Shown piece by piece: positions 16,414 to 24,989 of a stretch of DNA of 64,000 nt (position 1 is the stretch's first letter; each line of letters opens with the position of its first letter). A model generated the notes under the pieces. The model did no database searches. It was not told the DNA's origin and was given only the letters and a program-made list of their open reading frames with translations. The stretch is from Prevotella sp. UBA4330 (lineage in GTDB: Bacteria > Bacteroidota > Bacteroidia > Bacteroidales > Bacteroidaceae), in contig DGTS01000036.1 in NCBI GenBank assembly GCA_002394385.1, positions 5,981 to 69,980 on the forward strand. Direction: 5' to 3'. Made by a program: the position numbers and the translations under genes.

Positions 16414-17670
16414 ATGGCAACAAAGAAAGAGACCATAAGTATGGTCGATACCTTTAAAGAGTTCAACGAGTCGAAACATATCGACCGTACCACTCTTGTG
16501 AGCGTGCTCGAGGAGAGTTTCCGCAACGTGATAGCAAAGATTTTCGGTTCTGACGAGAACTTCGATGTCATCGTAAACCCTGACAAGGGCGACTTCGAGA
16601 TTTACCGCAACCGCGTCGTTGTGGCTGACGGCGAGGTGGAGGACGAGAACAAGGAAATCTCGCTCACCGAGGCACGCAAGATTGAAGACGACTATGAGGT
16701 TGGTGAGGACGTGTCAGAGCGTGTTGACTTCGCCAAGTTCGGTCGCCGTGCAATCCTTAACTTGCGCCAGACTCTTGCATCTAAGATTCTTGAGTTGGAG
16801 CACGACTCTCTTTATAACAAGTATAAGGACCGCGTGGGTCAGGTCATCAGCGCCGAGGTTTACCAGGTATGGAAGCGCGAGGTGCTGCTCGTTGACGACG
16901 AGAACAACGAACTGGTTCTGCCGAAGAGCGAGCAAATACAGAAAGACCAGTATCGCAAGGGCGAGACGCTGCGTGCCGTTATCCTGCGTGTTGACAACGA
17001 GAACAACAACCCGAAGATTATCCTGAGCCGCACCAGTCCGATGTTCCTTGAGCGTCTGCTTGAGGCTGAGGTGCCCGAGATTGCCGACGGTCTGATTACC
17101 ATTCAGCGCGTGGCTCGCATGCCGGGAGAGAGAGCGAAGATTGCCGTGGAGAGTTACGACGAGCGCATCGACCCAGTAGGCGCTTGCGTGGGTGTCAATG
17201 GCGGTCGCGTTCGCGGCATCGTTCGTGAACTGTGCAACGAGAACATCGACGTCATCAACTATACCGCGAACACCAAACTGTTCATCCAGCGTGCGCTGAG
17301 TCCTGCCAAGGTGTCGAGCCTCACCGTTGACGAGGAGAACCACAAGGCAGAGGTTTACCTGAGGCCAGAAGAGGTTTCGCTCGCTATCGGCCGTGGCGGT
17401 CTGAACATCAAACTCGCCTCGATGCTTACGGGCTTCACCATCGATGTCTTCCGTGAGGTTGACGAGAACGAGGCTGACGAGGACATCTATCTGGACGAGT
17501 TCTCAGACGAAATCGACCAGTGGGTTATCGACGCCATCAAGGGCATCGGTCTCGACACTGCCAAGGCAGTTATCAACGCTCCGCGCGAGATGCTCATCGA
17601 GAAAGCCGACCTCGAGGAGGAGACAGTCGATAACGTCATCCGCATACTGAAGGCCGAGTTCGAACAGTAA
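16414..17670 (+). CDS. nusA: transcription termination/antitermination factor NusA
   Basis: A 418-residue RNA-polymerase-associated factor. Domains in order: N-terminal RNAP-binding domain (1-130), S1 domain (about 135-200, VGQVISAEVYQVWKREVLL), KH1 and KH2 (about 230-350, with GACVGVNGGRVRGIV and AIGRGGLNIKLAS, the GxxG loops), and a short C-terminal helix-hairpin-helix-like end (IKGIGLDTAKAVIN). The gammaproteobacterial acidic repeats are absent, as is usual outside that group. It is the second gene of the rimP operon. NusA itself affects hairpin termination, which makes the hairpin in the operon leader notable. Confidence 0.96.
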   Translation: MATKKETISMVDTFKEFNESKHIDRTTLVSVLEESFRNVIAKIFGSDENFDVIVNPDKGDFEIYRNRVVVADGEVEDENKEISLTEARKIEDDYEVGEDVSERVDFAKFGRRAILNLRQTLASKILELEHDSLYNKYKDRVGQVISAEVYQVWKREVLLVDDENNELVLPKSEQIQKDQYRKGETLRAVILRVDNENNNPKIILSRTSPMFLERLLEAEVPEIADGLITIQRVARMPGERAKIAVESYDERIDPVGACVGVNGGRVRGIVRELCNENIDVINYTANTKLFIQRALSPAKVSSLTVDEENHKAEVYLRPEEVSLAIGRGGLNIKLASMLTGFTIDVFREVDENEADEDIYLDEFSDEIDQWVIDAIKGIGLDTAKAVINAPREMLIEKADLEEETVDNVIRILKAEFEQ

Positions 17671-17677
17671 GGTTAAA

Positions 17678-18175
17678 GTTAGGAGTTAGGAGTTAGGAGT
17701 TAGGAGTTAGGAGTTAGGAGTTAAGTGGTATGGATAACTTTCGAGACTTTATCTTCAATAAATGTGTAGATTTCTCAATACCGTATTACGAAACTCTTTA
17801 CTTATCTGACTCAGGAGAAGCACGAATTCGTTATCTCCAAGCAAATACTCCGAAGCGGAACAAGCATAGGTGCCAATCTGGCAGAAGCGCAATATGGCAT
17901 AAGCAGGAAGGATTTCCATTCCAAATGCTATATTTCTCTCAAGGAGACAGCCGAAACAATGTACTGGCTTGTTGTTCTCCGTCGGGCAGAACTTCTAAGT
18001 GAAGACGAGTACGAATCGATGAACAATGATGCAGAGGAACTGAAACGGCTTTTTATGTCGATAACGAAGAATTCAAAAGAATAATAATAGGAGACAAAAG
18101 AGAAGTGGGGCAAACAAACGGATGTTAAGGAGACGCACTCCTAACTCCTAACTCCTAACTCCTAACTCCTAACTC
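17678..18175 (+). repeat. heptamer-flanked cassette between nusA and infB
   Basis: Left arm 17678-17723 is about six tandem copies of GTTAGGA; right arm 18137-18175 is about five copies of the reverse complement TCCTAAC. Together they frame the frameshifted four-helix-bundle gene. The arms could pair in the transcript as a long stem. Similar short-unit inverted arrays occur at four other places in the window. Confidence 0.9.
17730..18084 (+). pseudogene. frameshifted four-helix-bundle (S23-type) protein
   Basis: The start frame reads MDNFRDFIFNKCVDFSI and then loses similarity. The next frame from about 17782 reads RITKLFTYLTQEKHEFVISKQ, then ILRSGTSIGANLAEAQYG, ISRKDFHSKCYISLKE, AETMYWLVVL and LSEDEYESMN to a TAA at 18082. 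Joined, these make a complete protein of about 117 residues of the 23S rRNA intervening-sequence/four-helix-bundle family. One extra base near 17780 (ATACCG in place of ATCCG) explains the break. In other bacteria such genes are often found inside rRNA or as short mobile passengers. Here the copy sits inside a translation-factor operon. Confidence 0.8.
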
Positions 18176-18183
18176 GATTGTTT

Positions 18184-21042
18184 ATGAGTGTAAGATTAAA
18201 TAAGGTAATAAGAGAATTGAACATAGGACTTCAGACGGCAGTCGAATTCCTTGAGAAACGCCAGAATCTCGGTGAAGTGAAGGCTGAGCCGAGTTTCAAA
18301 CTCAACGATGCGCAGTATGACGCGCTCATTGAGGCGTTCAAGAAAGACAAGGAAGTGAAGGTTGATGCCAACAAACTGTTCACGAAGAAGACCAAGGACA
18401 AGGAAAAGAAGAAGAGCGAGCAGCGTGTTGAGGCGAAAGTGGAGACTGCTCCGCAGCAGAAGTTCACACCGCTCGGGAAAATCGACCTTGAGAATGTTGG
18501 CAAGCCTGCTCCTAAGAAGGAGGAGGCGAAGCCAGTTGAAGAGAAGAAAGAGGAGGCAGAACCAGAAGTGAAGAAACCTGTGGAGAAGCCAGTGGAGAAG
18601 GTTGAGGAATCCGTTTCGGAGCCAAAGGTGGAGGAACAGCCGAAGCCTGTAGTGGAAGAAAAGGTTGAGGAACAGCCGAAACCAAAGGAAGAACCGAAGC
18701 CGGAGCCAGTGAAGGTGGAGCAGCCGAAGCCTGAAAAGCCTGTCGAGGAGAAGCCCCAAGAGCCCGAACAGCCCAAGGAGCAGCCGAAACCGGCAGCACA
18801 GCAGAAGGAAGAGAGCAGCGTGTTCACACTGAAGAGCGAGAAGAAACTCGCGCCACAGGTGAAGGTGCTCGGAACCATAAACCTCGACGAACTGAACCAA
18901 AGCACTCGCCCCAGAAAGAAATCGAAGGAGGAGAAGCGCCGCGAACGTGAGGAGAAGGCTGCACAGCAGAGACCTCAGAACGGCGAGAAGAAGAAGCGTC
19001 AGCGCATCACTAAGGAGCGCGTTGACATCGAGGCGGCAGGCCGTCAGGCATCGCAGCAGCCAAATGGTGGCCAGAAAGGTGGTCAGCAAGGCGGTGGAAA
19101 GAAAAAGAAGAAGAACCGTCCGCAGAAGCCTCTCGAGGTGAACGAGGAAGACGTAGCACGTCAGGTAAAAGAGACGCTGGCTCGTCTCACATCGAAGACC
19201 CAGAACAAGAAGGGCGCCAAGTACCGCAAGGAGAAACGCGAGGCTGTTCACGAGAAGATGGACGCTCAGGAGGCTGAGGCACTGGCAGAGAGCAAGGTGC
19301 TGAAACTGACGGAGTTTGTTACCGTTAGCGAACTTGCAAACATGATGAACGTGGGCGTTAATCAGGTCATCGGTACCTGTATGTCCATCGGCATCATGGT
19401 AAGTATCAACCAGCGTCTCGATGCCGAGACGATAAACATCGTTGCCGACGAGTTCGGGTTCAAGACAGAATATGTCAGCGCTGAGGTGCAGGAGGCAATC
19501 ACTGAGGAAGAGGACGACGAGAACGACCTCGTCTCACGTGCTCCTATCGTCACGGTGATGGGACATGTTGACCACGGTAAGACATCTCTGCTCGACCATA
19601 TCCGCAACACCAACGTCATTGCTGGTGAGGCAGGTGGCATCACGCAGCACATTGGCGCTTACAATGTGACACTCTCTGACGGACGCAAGATAACGTTCCT
19701 CGACACCCCAGGTCACGAGGCATTCACCGCCATGCGTGCCCGCGGTGCACAGGTAACCGATATCGCAATCATCATCATCGCTGCCGACGACTCGGTGATG
19801 CCTACCACCAAGGAGGCCATCGCCCATGCACAGGCAGCCAATGTGCCGATGGTGTTTGCCATCAACAAGATAGACAAGCCGGGTGCCAATCCGGACAAGA
19901 TACGTGAGGACCTGGCAAACATGAACCTCCTCGTAGAAGAGTGGGGCGGTAAGTACCAGTGTCAGGAGATTTCGGCAAAGAAGGGCCTCGGTGTTGACGA
20001 ATTGCTCGAGAAGGTGCTTCTCGAAGCCGAGATGCTCGACCTCAAGGCCAATCCTAACCGCAATGCCACAGGCTCTATCATCGAGTCGAGTCTCGACAAG
20101 GGTCGCGGATATGTCTCTACGGTGCTTGTGAGCAACGGTACGCTGAAGGTGGGCGACGTCGTTCTTGCCGGAACGTCTTACGGACGCATCAAGGCGATGT
20201 TCAACGAGCGTAACCAGCGCATACAGCAGGCAGGACCTGCCGAGCCGGCAATCATACTCGGACTCAACGGCGCACCTACTGCCGGCGACTCGTTCCATGT
20301 GATGGGTTCAGAGCAGGAGGCTCGTGAGATTACCAACAAACGAACACAACTGCAGCGCGAGCAGAGTCTGCGCACCACGAAGACTCTTGGTCTCGACGAC
20401 ATCTCGCACCGCATCGCACTCGGCGAGTTCCACGAACTCAACATCATCGTCAAGGGAGACACCGACGGTTCTATCGAGGCGCTCTCCGACTCGTTCATCA
20501 AACTCTCTACAGAGAAGGTTCAGGTGAATGTCATCAACAAGGCTGTGGGACAGATAAGCGAGAACGACGTGATGCTCGCAAGTGCCTCCGATGCTATCAT
20601 TGTGGGCTTCCAGGTGCGTCCTTCTGCCGATGCCCGTAAGGTGGCAGAGCGCGAGGGAGTGGAGATAAACACCTATTCCATCATTTACGATGCCATCGAC
20701 GAGGTGAAGTCAACGATGGAGGGAATGCTCGACAAGGTGAAGAAAGAGATTGTGACAGGCGAGATAGAGGTGAAGCAGGTGTTTAAGATTTCCAAGGTGG
20801 GCACCGTTGCCGGCGGTCTTGTCATCGACGGCAAGGTTCACAACAAGGACAAGGCCCGCGTGGTGCGCGACGGTATCGTCATCCACACCGCTCCTATCGA
20901 TGCCCTCAAGCGCTATAAGGACGACGCCAAGGAAGTGGCGACGGGTCTGGAGTGCGGTATCTCGCTGGTGAACTTCAACGACATCCAGGTGGGCGACATC
21001 ATCGAGACATTCACCGAGATAGAGGTGGATCAGAAACTGTAA
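18184..21042 (+). CDS. infB: translation initiation factor IF-2
   Basis: A 952-residue GTPase that places initiator tRNA on the 30S subunit. An N-terminal IF2N domain (about 1-60) is followed by a long low-complexity Lys/Glu/Pro/Gln linker (about 60-340) that is typical of Bacteroidota. A second IF2N-like region (about 365-430) precedes the G domain with GHVDHGKTS (G1), DTPGHEAF (G3) and NKIDKPG (G4), then domains II-IV. The start is set at ATG 18184 (MSVRLNKVIREL); the TTG six bases earlier is less likely. It belongs to the rimP-nusA operon but is separated from nusA by the heptamer cassette. The 52-nt gap to sufB shows no terminator. Confidence 0.97.
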   Translation: MSVRLNKVIRELNIGLQTAVEFLEKRQNLGEVKAEPSFKLNDAQYDALIEAFKKDKEVKVDANKLFTKKTKDKEKKKSEQRVEAKVETAPQQKFTPLGKIDLENVGKPAPKKEEAKPVEEKKEEAEPEVKKPVEKPVEKVEESVSEPKVEEQPKPVVEEKVEEQPKPKEEPKPEPVKVEQPKPEKPVEEKPQEPEQPKEQPKPAAQQKEESSVFTLKSEKKLAPQVKVLGTINLDELNQSTRPRKKSKEEKRREREEKAAQQRPQNGEKKKRQRITKERVDIEAAGRQASQQPNGGQKGGQQGGGKKKKKNRPQKPLEVNEEDVARQVKETLARLTSKTQNKKGAKYRKEKREAVHEKMDAQEAEALAESKVLKLTEFVTVSELANMMNVGVNQVIGTCMSIGIMVSINQRLDAETINIVADEFGFKTEYVSAEVQEAITEEEDDENDLVSRAPIVTVMGHVDHGKTSLLDHIRNTNVIAGEAGGITQHIGAYNVTLSDGRKITFLDTPGHEAFTAMRARGAQVTDIAIIIIAADDSVMPTTKEAIAHAQAANVPMVFAINKIDKPGANPDKIREDLANMNLLVEEWGGKYQCQEISAKKGLGVDELLEKVLLEAEMLDLKANPNRNATGSIIESSLDKGRGYVSTVLVSNGTLKVGDVVLAGTSYGRIKAMFNERNQRIQQAGPAEPAIILGLNGAPTAGDSFHVMGSEQEAREITNKRTQLQREQSLRTTKTLGLDDISHRIALGEFHELNIIVKGDTDGSIEALSDSFIKLSTEKVQVNVINKAVGQISENDVMLASASDAIIVGFQVRPSADARKVAEREGVEINTYSIIYDAIDEVKSTMEGMLDKVKKEIVTGEIEVKQVFKISKVGTVAGGLVIDGKVHNKDKARVVRDGIVIHTAPIDALKRYKDDAKEVATGLECGISLVNFNDIQVGDIIETFTEIEVDQKL

Positions 21043-21094
21043 TACCCATCCTCTATCCCTTCCGAGGGAGAGAGGCTTGGTTACTTTGTAAGAA

Positions 21095-22537
21095 ATGGAT
21101 AGTAATAAGTTTGTGCGTCAGGTGGCCGAACAGAAGTATGAGTTCGGCTTCACGACGGATGTACATACCGAAATAATAGAGAAAGGGCTGAACGAGGATA
21201 TCGTTCGGCTCATCTCTGCTAAGAAAGGTGAACCCGAATGGATGCTGGAGTTCCGCCTGAAGGCTTTCCGCCACTGGCAGACGTTGCAGCAGCCTACGTG
21301 GGGGCATGTGCATGTGCCGCCAATCGACTACCAAGACATCAGTTACTTTGCCGACCCTATGGCAAAGAAACCCAAGGGCGACGGAAAGATAGACCCCGAA
21401 CTGGAGAAGACCTTCGACAAACTGGGCATCCCCCTCGAGGAACGTCTGGCACTGAGCGGCAACACTGCCGTGGATGCCATTATGGACTCGGTGTCGGTGA
21501 AGACCACTTTCAAGGAGAAACTGCGCGAGAAAGGCATCATCTTCTGCTCCATAGGCGAGGCAATCAAGGAGCATGGCGAACTGGTGAGGCAGTATCTCGG
21601 CACCGTGGTGCCGTACAAGGACAACTTCTATGCAGCCCTTAACAGTGCCGTGTTCAGCGACGGTTCTTTCGTTTACATTCCGAAAGGAGTGCGCTCTCCT
21701 ATGGAACTGAGCAGTTATTTCCGCATCAACGCCCGCAATACCGGACAGTTTGAACGTACGCTCATCGTTGCCGACGACGACAGTTACGTTTCTTATCTTG
21801 AGGGATGCACGGCACCGATGCGTGACGAAAACCAACTGCATGCTGCCATTGTGGAGATAATAGTGAAAGACCGTGCCGAGGTGAAGTACAGCACCGTGCA
21901 GAACTGGTATCCAGGCGACGAACAAGGCAAGGGCGGTGTGCTCAACCTCGTGACGAAGCGTGGCGACCTGCGCGGCGACAGTTCTAAACTGTCGTGGACA
22001 CAGGTTGAGACAGGAAGTGCCATAACATGGAAGTATCCGTCGTGCATACTGCGTGGCGACAACTCGCAGGCAGAGTTCTACAGCGTTGCCGTGACCAACA
22101 ATTTCCAGGAGGCAGACACAGGTACAAAGATGATTCATATAGGACGCAACACGCGCTCGACAATCATCTCAAAGGGCATCTCGGCAGGCCATTCGCAGAA
22201 TTCATACAGAGGACTAGTGCGCGCGGCATCGACGGCAGAGAACGCCCGCAACTACAGTTCGTGCGACTCGCTTCTGCTTGGCAGCGACTGCGGAGCGCAC
22301 ACCTTCCCATATATTGATGTCCATAACGACACGGCAATATTTGAACACGAGGCTACCACAAGCAAAATCTCGGAAGACCAACTCTTCTATTGCAACCAGC
22401 GAGGCATACCCACCGAGCAGGCCGTTGGTCTTATCGTCAACGGCTATGCCAAGGAAGTGCTCAACAAACTGCCTATGGAGTTTGCCGTTGAGGCTCAGAA
22501 GTTGCTCAGCGTGTCACTTGAAGGAACGGTAGGATGA
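21095..22537 (+). CDS. sufB: Fe-S cluster assembly protein SufB
   Basis: A 480-residue scaffold subunit of the SufBCD complex, where Fe-S clusters are built in the cytoplasm. It has the SufB signatures: SYLEGCTAP, QNWYPGDEQGKGGVLNLVTKRG, the YRGLV segment, the cysteine-containing NYSSCDSLLLGSDCGAHT region and a C-terminal FYCNQRGIPTEQA. The RNA continues from infB without an obvious terminator, but the gene starts a functional suf unit sufB-sufC-sufD. Two copies of a C-rich palindromic repeat fill the sufB-sufC gap. Confidence 0.97.
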   Translation: MDSNKFVRQVAEQKYEFGFTTDVHTEIIEKGLNEDIVRLISAKKGEPEWMLEFRLKAFRHWQTLQQPTWGHVHVPPIDYQDISYFADPMAKKPKGDGKIDPELEKTFDKLGIPLEERLALSGNTAVDAIMDSVSVKTTFKEKLREKGIIFCSIGEAIKEHGELVRQYLGTVVPYKDNFYAALNSAVFSDGSFVYIPKGVRSPMELSSYFRINARNTGQFERTLIVADDDSYVSYLEGCTAPMRDENQLHAAIVEIIVKDRAEVKYSTVQNWYPGDEQGKGGVLNLVTKRGDLRGDSSKLSWTQVETGSAITWKYPSCILRGDNSQAEFYSVAVTNNFQEADTGTKMIHIGRNTRSTIISKGISAGHSQNSYRGLVRAASTAENARNYSSCDSLLLGSDCGAHTFPYIDVHNDTAIFEHEATTSKISEDQLFYCNQRGIPTEQAVGLIVNGYAKEVLNKLPMEFAVEAQKLLSVSLEGTVG

Positions 22538-22553
22538 AGCCATGACTATTCTG

Positions 22554-22708
22554 CTCTCCTCCCTCGTGGGAGGGGTTGAGTGTGGTTTTTCGGCTATTAT
22601 TGAATACTGCTAAGGGAATTTCGGAAAAGAATAACAAGAATATTAACACCATATAAAGCCTGACTTTTCTACTCTCCTCCCTTGGGGAGGGGTTGGGGGT
22701 AGTTTTCG
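22554..22708 (+). repeat. two C-rich palindromic repeats between sufB and sufC
   Basis: Copy 1 at 22554-22591 reads CTCTCCTCCCTCGTGGGAGG onward, and copy 2 at 22671-22708 reads CTCTCCTCCCTTGGGGAGG onward, each followed by GGTTG/GGGT-rich sequence and a T-run. They belong to the same family as copies inside sufD, rnhB and several intergenic spaces. Each can form a small hairpin with a T-tract. The 177-nt gap holds no gene. Confidence 0.85.
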
Positions 22709-22714
22709 ATTATT

Positions 22715-23470
22715 ATGTTAGAAGTAAAGAATTTGCATGCTCGCATAGGCGAGAAAGAAATATTGAGAGGCATCAATCTCGTCATCAACGATGGCGAGAC
22801 ACATGCCATCATGGGCCCTAACGGCTCGGGAAAGTCAACACTCTCGGCCGTGCTCGTTGGTAACCCCCTCTATGAGGTAACTCAGGGGGAAGTGTTCTTC
22901 AACGGAAAGAACCTGCTGGAGATGAAACCAGAGGACCGTGCACATGAGGGATTGTTCCTCTCGTTCCAGTATCCCGTTGAGATTCCTGGCGTATCAATGA
23001 CCAATTTCATGCGTGCCGCCATCAACGAGAAACGTAAGTACGAGGGCAAGGAACCCATGAATGCGGCAGAGTTCTTGAAGTTGATGCGCGAGAAGCGCAA
23101 GATTGTAGAACTCGACTCGAAACTTGCCAACCGCAGCGTCAACGAGGGCTTTAGCGGTGGAGAGAAGAAGCGCAACGAGATATTCCAAATGGCAATGCTC
23201 GAACCTAAGATGAGCATTCTCGACGAGACCGACTCGGGTCTTGATGTCGATGCAATGCGCATTGTTGCCGAGGGAGTGAACAAACTGGCAACACCCGAGA
23301 GTTCGTGCATCGTAATCACTCACTACGACCGTCTGTTGGAGATGATTCGTCCGCAGTTCGTGCACGTGCTTTACAAAGGACGAATAGTAAAGACTGCTGG
23401 ACCTGAACTGGCAAAGGAGATTCAGGAGCATGGCTACGACTGGATTAAAGAAGAAGTGGGAGAAGAATAA
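22715..23470 (+). CDS. sufC: Fe-S cluster assembly ATPase SufC
   Basis: A 251-residue ABC-type ATPase of the SufBCD complex; ATP binding drives structural changes of SufB-SufD during cluster assembly. Walker A GPNGSGKST lies near residue 35, the ABC signature FSGGEKKR near 149, and Walker B with MSILDETDSGLD. The D-loop and H-loop (ITHYDR) follow. The full length is normal. The start lies just after the second C-rich repeat, and the 37-nt gap to sufD is clean. Confidence 0.97.
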   Translation: MLEVKNLHARIGEKEILRGINLVINDGETHAIMGPNGSGKSTLSAVLVGNPLYEVTQGEVFFNGKNLLEMKPEDRAHEGLFLSFQYPVEIPGVSMTNFMRAAINEKRKYEGKEPMNAAEFLKLMREKRKIVELDSKLANRSVNEGFSGGEKKRNEIFQMAMLEPKMSILDETDSGLDVDAMRIVAEGVNKLATPESSCIVITHYDRLLEMIRPQFVHVLYKGRIVKTAGPELAKEIQEHGYDWIKEEVGEE

Positions 23471-23507
23471 AGAGACGCTCCCCAAACACCCAAACTTCCA
23501 AACTTGA

Positions 23508-24986
23508 ATGAGCAACAAAGAAATTCTACAAAATAGTGAAATCCAGTCCCCCTCCCTTGGGGAGGGGTTAAGGGTGGGTTCTCAATACATCGAACTCTAC
23601 GAGCAGGCACGGAAATTGATTTTCAGTCACTCTTCCGATGCCATGAACTCTGTGCGCGATGAGGCTTTTGCCGACTTCAAGCGCATCGGGTTCCCCACAA
23701 AAAAGGTGGAACGCTATAAATACACCGACATACCGTCGCTTTTCGCACCCGACTACGGACTCAATCTCAACCGTTTTGAGATTCCCGTTGACCCCTACGA
23801 GGCTTTCCGCTGCGATGTCCCCAATCTCTCGACTCTTCTTTACTTCGTCGTTAACGATGCGTTCTATCAGAAAGCACTGCCTAAGGTGACACTGCCCCAG
23901 GGGGTGATAATCGGCTCCATGAGAGAGAATGTCGACATTGTGAAAGCATATTACGGAAAACTGGCAAAGACTGCCGACGACGGCATCACTGCCCTTAACA
24001 CCATGCTGGCACAAGACGGACTGCTCGTCTATGTTCCACGCGGAGTGAAGGTGGACCGTGCCATACAGGTCATTAACATCCTGAGAAATCCCCTCCAACC
24101 CACCCCCATCCCCTCCCCAAGGGAGGGGCACCTGAATACTCAGACTAACCAATCCCCCCTCCCCAAGGGAGGGCAAGGGGGTGGGTTCATGTCCAACCGA
24201 CGCGTGCTCATCGTGGCCGAAGAGAATGCCGAGGTGAAACTGCTCTTCTGCGACCATACCGCCGACGATTACAACTTCCTTACAACGCAGGTCATTGAGG
24301 TGTTTGCTGCCCCAGGCTCAAGCATAGATATGTACTGCATGGAAGAGACACATGCCAAGAACATCCGCTTGAGCAATGTCTATGTGCGTCAGGAGCGCGA
24401 CAGCAGGGTGAAGCATAACGTGCTTACTCTGCATAACGGCATCACTCGCAACCGCCTCGACCTCGTGTTGGCTGGCGAGGGAGCCGAGTGCCAGTGCAAC
24501 GGATGTGTCATTGCCGACAAGAAGCAACACGTGGACAACAACACCCTCATCGTGCACCAGGCACAGCACTGCACATCAAACCAACTCTATAAATACGTTC
24601 TCGACCAGCAAGCCACAGGGGCATTTGCCGGTCGTGTGTATGTTGCACATGGTGCGCAGAAGACATCGTCGCAAATGACAAACCAGAACCTCACCACAAC
24701 ACGTGAGGCACGCATGTTCACACAGCCCATGCTCGAAATCTATGCCGACGACGTTAAGTGCGCCCACGGCTCCACTGTAGGTCAACTCAGCGATGCCGCT
24801 ATGTTCTATATGAGGCAGCGCGGCATCCCCGAGAAAGAGGCACGCATGCTGTTGCAGGTGGCCTTCATACGCGAGGTAATCGACATGATAGAACTTGTCC
24901 CGCTGCGCGACCGTCTCCACTATCTCGTGGAGCAGCGCTTCCGCGGAAAACTATCCAAGTGCGAGGGCTGCAAATTGTGTAAATAG
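23508..24986 (+). CDS. sufD: Fe-S cluster assembly protein SufD with repeat-derived insertions
   Basis: A 492-residue SufBCD subunit with the conserved C-terminal half (LVLAGEGAECQCNGCVIAD, DVKCAHGSTVGQLSDAAMFYMRQRG). It is longer than usual SufD, and the extra length coincides with copies of the C-rich palindromic repeat translated in frame: about residues 13-25 (IQSPSLGEGLRVG) and about 194-227 (NPLQPTPIPSPREG, then SPLPKGGQGGG). The frame is intact, so the protein is probably functional with a Pro/Gly-rich loop. The C-terminus CEGCKLCK has cysteines typical of some SufD. It converges with the DUF3857 gene, stops 3 nt apart. Confidence 0.93.
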   Translation: MSNKEILQNSEIQSPSLGEGLRVGSQYIELYEQARKLIFSHSSDAMNSVRDEAFADFKRIGFPTKKVERYKYTDIPSLFAPDYGLNLNRFEIPVDPYEAFRCDVPNLSTLLYFVVNDAFYQKALPKVTLPQGVIIGSMRENVDIVKAYYGKLAKTADDGITALNTMLAQDGLLVYVPRGVKVDRAIQVINILRNPLQPTPIPSPREGHLNTQTNQSPLPKGGQGGGFMSNRRVLIVAEENAEVKLLFCDHTADDYNFLTTQVIEVFAAPGSSIDMYCMEETHAKNIRLSNVYVRQERDSRVKHNVLTLHNGITRNRLDLVLAGEGAECQCNGCVIADKKQHVDNNTLIVHQAQHCTSNQLYKYVLDQQATGAFAGRVYVAHGAQKTSSQMTNQNLTTTREARMFTQPMLEIYADDVKCAHGSTVGQLSDAAMFYMRQRGIPEKEARMLLQVAFIREVIDMIELVPLRDRLHYLVEQRFRGKLSKCEGCKLCK

Positions 24987-24989
24987 CAC

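Noticed and set aside
17730..18002. An intact 90-residue small protein in the first frame
   Set aside because: Only its first 17 or so residues fit the family; the rest of the family sequence is in the next frame, so the reading frame is broken.
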